Positions 62,154-64,000 of a stretch of 64,000 bases of DNA are shown here, piece by piece. Source of the stretch: SZUA-36 sp963704855. Its GTDB lineage: Bacteria; Pseudomonadota; Gammaproteobacteria; Xanthomonadales; SZUA-36. Each line of letters begins with the position of its first letter. Positions within the stretch are counted from its first letter, which is position 1. The translations under genes and the position numbers were made by a program. Where the stretch lies: positions 124,001 to 188,000 of the forward strand of contig CAVPHY010000024.1 in the NCBI GenBank assembly GCA_963704855.1, written 5' to 3'. The notes under the pieces are model-generated. The model was not told where the DNA came from. It saw nothing but the letters and a program-made list of their open reading frames with translations, and searched no databases.

Positions 62154-62912
62154 TCAGTTATTCGATACCAGGTGGTCCAGGGAAAACCGTTTGCGGACTT
62201 CCTGCGCCTGTCTGCGAACCATCTCGACCTGTTCGGCTTCGTTGGTTTCAATCAGCTTGTTGAGGATCAGGGCAAAATGCTGACGCATGGCGGTGCGGGC
62301 GGCTTTCGGATCGCGCCGGGATAGCGCCTGGAATATTTCGCGGTGCTCCTCGACCCGTTTTGCCCCGTCCTGTTCACAGATGGCCCGGTAGGCGCGTGAG
62401 ACCACCGGCGCATTGTTCCTGACGAACCACATGTTCTCGATAACCGATACGAGCATGGCATTTCGGGTTGCCTGCGCGATGATGCGATGGAATTTCTTGT
62501 CTGCATCACCTTCGGCAAGATCACCGGCGTCGCTTTCCAGGGCCATCTCGTGCAGGGAGTCTTCCAGGTTCCGTAATTCCTCGTCAGTGATATGGGTAGC
62601 GGCAAGTGCTGCGGCTTCGCCTTCGATCAAGGCCCTTGATTCGGTCAACTCCCAGGGAGTGATGTTTTGGTAATTTCCACCGCTTGTTGAATGGTGCTCA
62701 TGTACGTAGATGCCAGAGCCGGTCTTGACCTGGACACGGTTCATTACTTCCAGAGCGATGATCGCCTCGCGGATGGTTGGCCTGCTGACATTGAACCGTT
62801 CAGCGAGCTCACGCTCAGGGGGCAGGCGACCGCCGGCGGGAAACTCGCCAGAGTCCATAAGGCACAGCAACTTGTTAAATACGCCCGTATAGGCTCTGGA
62901 GTTTTCTGCCAT
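62154..62912 (-). CDS. GntR-family transcription regulator with FCD domain (uronate/alginate regulator candidate 2)
   Basis: 252 residues from ATG 62912, which aligns with the start of the first paralogue (MAENSRAYT against MTEKPRLYT) and has a matching upstream AAAGG; ATG 62939 adds nine unrelated residues. The DNA-binding signature is GGRLPPERELAERFNVSRPT. The FCD domain is almost the same as in the protein at 4973 (long identical runs such as DADKKFHRIIAQATRN and SRAYRAICEQDGAKRVEEHR). Differences cluster in the linker (EHHSTSGGNYQNI) and a few helix positions. It precedes, in divergent orientation, the TonB receptor at 63313. Confidence 0.9.
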   Translation of the reverse strand: MAENSRAYTGVFNKLLCLMDSGEFPAGGRLPPERELAERFNVSRPTIREAIIALEVMNRVQVKTGSGIYVHEHHSTSGGNYQNITPWELTESRALIEGEAAALAATHITDEELRNLEDSLHEMALESDAGDLAEGDADKKFHRIIAQATRNAMLVSVIENMWFVRNNAPVVSRAYRAICEQDGAKRVEEHREIFQALSRRDPKAARTAMRQHFALILNKLIETNEAEQVEMVRRQAQEVRKRFSLDHLVSNN

Positions 62913-62956
62913 TTGTCCTGAAACCTTTAATTTGCTCATCTTTAAGCAAGCCTAAT

Positions 62957-63002
62957 ATTACCACATTTACATGCTTTGGCTACAAATCCGTTTTACCAAT
63001 TG
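62957..63002. promoter_or_regulatory. Conserved operator-like region upstream of GntR gene 2
   Basis: TTACCACAT, TTGGCTA and TACCAATT recur with the same spacing as upstream of the first paralogue (5769-5815), though intervening bases have changed. Confidence 0.5.
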
Positions 63003-63109
63003 GATATAAACTATAATTATGGTTATTTAGGTTAAATATCAGAGATATATAGTATCTTAACCATGAATATATTGGATTTTTTTTTAAAAAAAACATCAGA
63101 CAAAGAATA

Positions 63110-63187
63110 TTGGTCAACCAAATATATTGGCTAAATTTTAATAATTGGTCAAATATTTATTGACCAAAATGTTTTTTAAGATAATAT
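63110..63187 (+). promoter_or_regulatory. Operator pair and promoter of the TonB receptor
   Basis: TTGGTCAACCAA lies at 63110-63121. A larger inverted repeat, TTGGTCAA (63145-63152) and TTGACCAA (63160-63167), has a 7-base spacer. The right arm contains TTGACC, which can act as a -35 with TAATAT at 63182-63187 as the -10 (16-base gap). Binding there would block RNA polymerase. A GntR/FCD repressor is the natural candidate. Confidence 0.6.
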
Positions 63188-63312
63188 TACTCAGTCCAAT
63201 CTATTTGGTCCTACTAAAGCTACAAGTATTTCCGATTTACACAGTCAAACGATACGTAGTGAAAGCGATCTTTATTCACTCCATGAAACCGCTGATAATG
63301 CAGGTGAAACCA

Positions 63313-64000
63313 ATGATTAAGAACGATAGGTCCGAGCTTTTAGGCAATGCTCATCCACTAACATCAAGCATTCGCATAGCGCTGGCCGCAATGTGTCTGT
63401 CCGTGTTTGCCGCCCCCCAGGCTTTTGCCCAGGATCAGGCCGCAGATGATTCATCAGGTGCGCAGGAGACAGATATCCTCGAGGAAGTCATTGTCACGGG
63501 TACGCGGCAGCTGATTCAGGATTCAATTTCCATCAAGCGCGATAACGTCATGGTTGTTGATGGCCTGTCCGCTTCGGATATCGGTGATCTGCCCGCGCTA
63601 TCCATTGGTGAGGCGCTTGAATCACTCACGGGTGTGGCCTCTCACCGTGAGAACGGTGGTGCAACCGAGGTCTCGATTCGTGGTCTTGGCCCGTTTCTGA
63701 GCGCAACCACATTCAATGGCCGCGAGGCGTCCAACGGCAGTGGTGACCGCTCGGTCAACTTCTCGCAGTTTCCATCGGAGTTGATGAACAAACTGGTCGT
63801 TTACAAGACCCAGGATGCAACCCTGATCGAAGGTGGTGTTGCCGGTGTTATCGCGCTTGAAACACTCAGGCCGCTGGATTACGGCAAGCGCCGTTTCCAG
63901 TTCGATGTCAAGGGTAATTACAATCCCGACCAGCAGAACATCATGAACTCCCAGGCAGGTAGCTGGGGCTGGCGTGGCACATTGAGCTATGTCGATCAAT
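63313..64000 (+). CDS. TonB-dependent receptor, N-terminal part (runs off the right edge)
   Basis: 229 codons visible from ATG 63313. An N-terminal extension (MIKNDRSELLGNAHPLTSS) precedes the hydrophobic signal (SIRIALAAMCLSVFAAPQAF, ending AQ). Then ILEEVIVTGTR as TonB box, and the plug domain: LPALSIGEALESLTGVASHR, TEVSIRGLGPFLSATTFNGR and GGVAGVIALETLRPLDYG. The same leader opens the deleted receptor at 14856, so this is probably the intact paralogue. With operators upstream and the GntR gene divergent, it is a likely uronate-regulon importer. Confidence 0.9.
   Translation, partial: MIKNDRSELLGNAHPLTSSIRIALAAMCLSVFAAPQAFAQDQAADDSSGAQETDILEEVIVTGTRQLIQDSISIKRDNVMVVDGLSASDIGDLPALSIGEALESLTGVASHRENGGATEVSIRGLGPFLSATTFNGREASNGSGDRSVNFSQFPSELMNKLVVYKTQDATLIEGGVAGVIALETLRPLDYGKRRFQFDVKGNYNPDQQNIMNSQAGSWGWRGTLSYVDQ

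Noticed and set aside
1..64000. tRNA, rRNA, CRISPR arrays or prophage modules
   Set aside because: I saw no cloverleaf, ribosomal RNA sequence, regular short repeats with spacers, or phage structural genes. A tRNA could be missed by eye.

Overview
The window looks like the chromosome of a marine, alginate-using gammaproteobacterium. This is inferred from family content: PL6 and PL17 alginate lyases, large TonB-dependent receptors, an Mrp cation antiporter beside a bacterial voltage-gated sodium channel, NhaR, a HiPIP, and two photolyases. No rRNA or tRNA was seen, so no genus is named.

Layout. 1-5 kb holds an amidohydrolase (cut by the window edge), an MttB-like methyltransferase, a CaxA exchanger and MgtE. 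5-25 kb is an alginate/uronate locus. Its left, leftward arm has a GntR/FCD regulator, a sodium:solute symporter, a Gfo/Idh/MocA oxidoreductase and ManD. A TonB receptor diverges from that arm, followed by an Nramp-fold transporter and a deleted TonB receptor. The rightward operon is PL6, PL17, KdgF, DEH reductase, KDPG aldolase, KDG kinase, an MFS transporter and a beta-hydroxyacid dehydrogenase, closed by a hairpin. A second GntR/FCD paralogue and another receptor sit at 62-64 kb behind similar operator-like sequences, so the uronate regulon probably continues beyond the window.

25-30 kb is accessory: an unknown protein, gene fragments, and an ADP-ribosylglycohydrolase lipoprotein. 29.5-38 kb is an HTH gene, a Rap1a/Tai-like gene and a complete Mrp-type antiporter operon with three D/A-like subunits, followed by a convergent NaChBac-type channel. 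39-43 kb has an S1-domain protein, NhaR, a hibernation-factor-like protein and a BI-1 protein. 43-53 kb is accessory and rich in secreted proteins, three of which share a C-terminal F-x-D-[GS]-F-E tail. 53-60 kb has an SDR, a HiPIP, DUF427, an FeS-type photolyase and a photolyase-amine-oxidase fusion. The rest is small lipoproteins and remnants.

Two features run across the window. First, palindromic repeats (ggggtcagagtaaa... and ggggccggatac...) lie at many gene borders, and several have partly duplicated ends that also copy flanking sequence. Second, six genes carry what looks like exactly one extra base, which suggests either systematic base-insertion errors in the assembly or real decay. 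Three partial copies of the 3' end of the beta-hydroxyacid dehydrogenase gene also point to past rearrangement.
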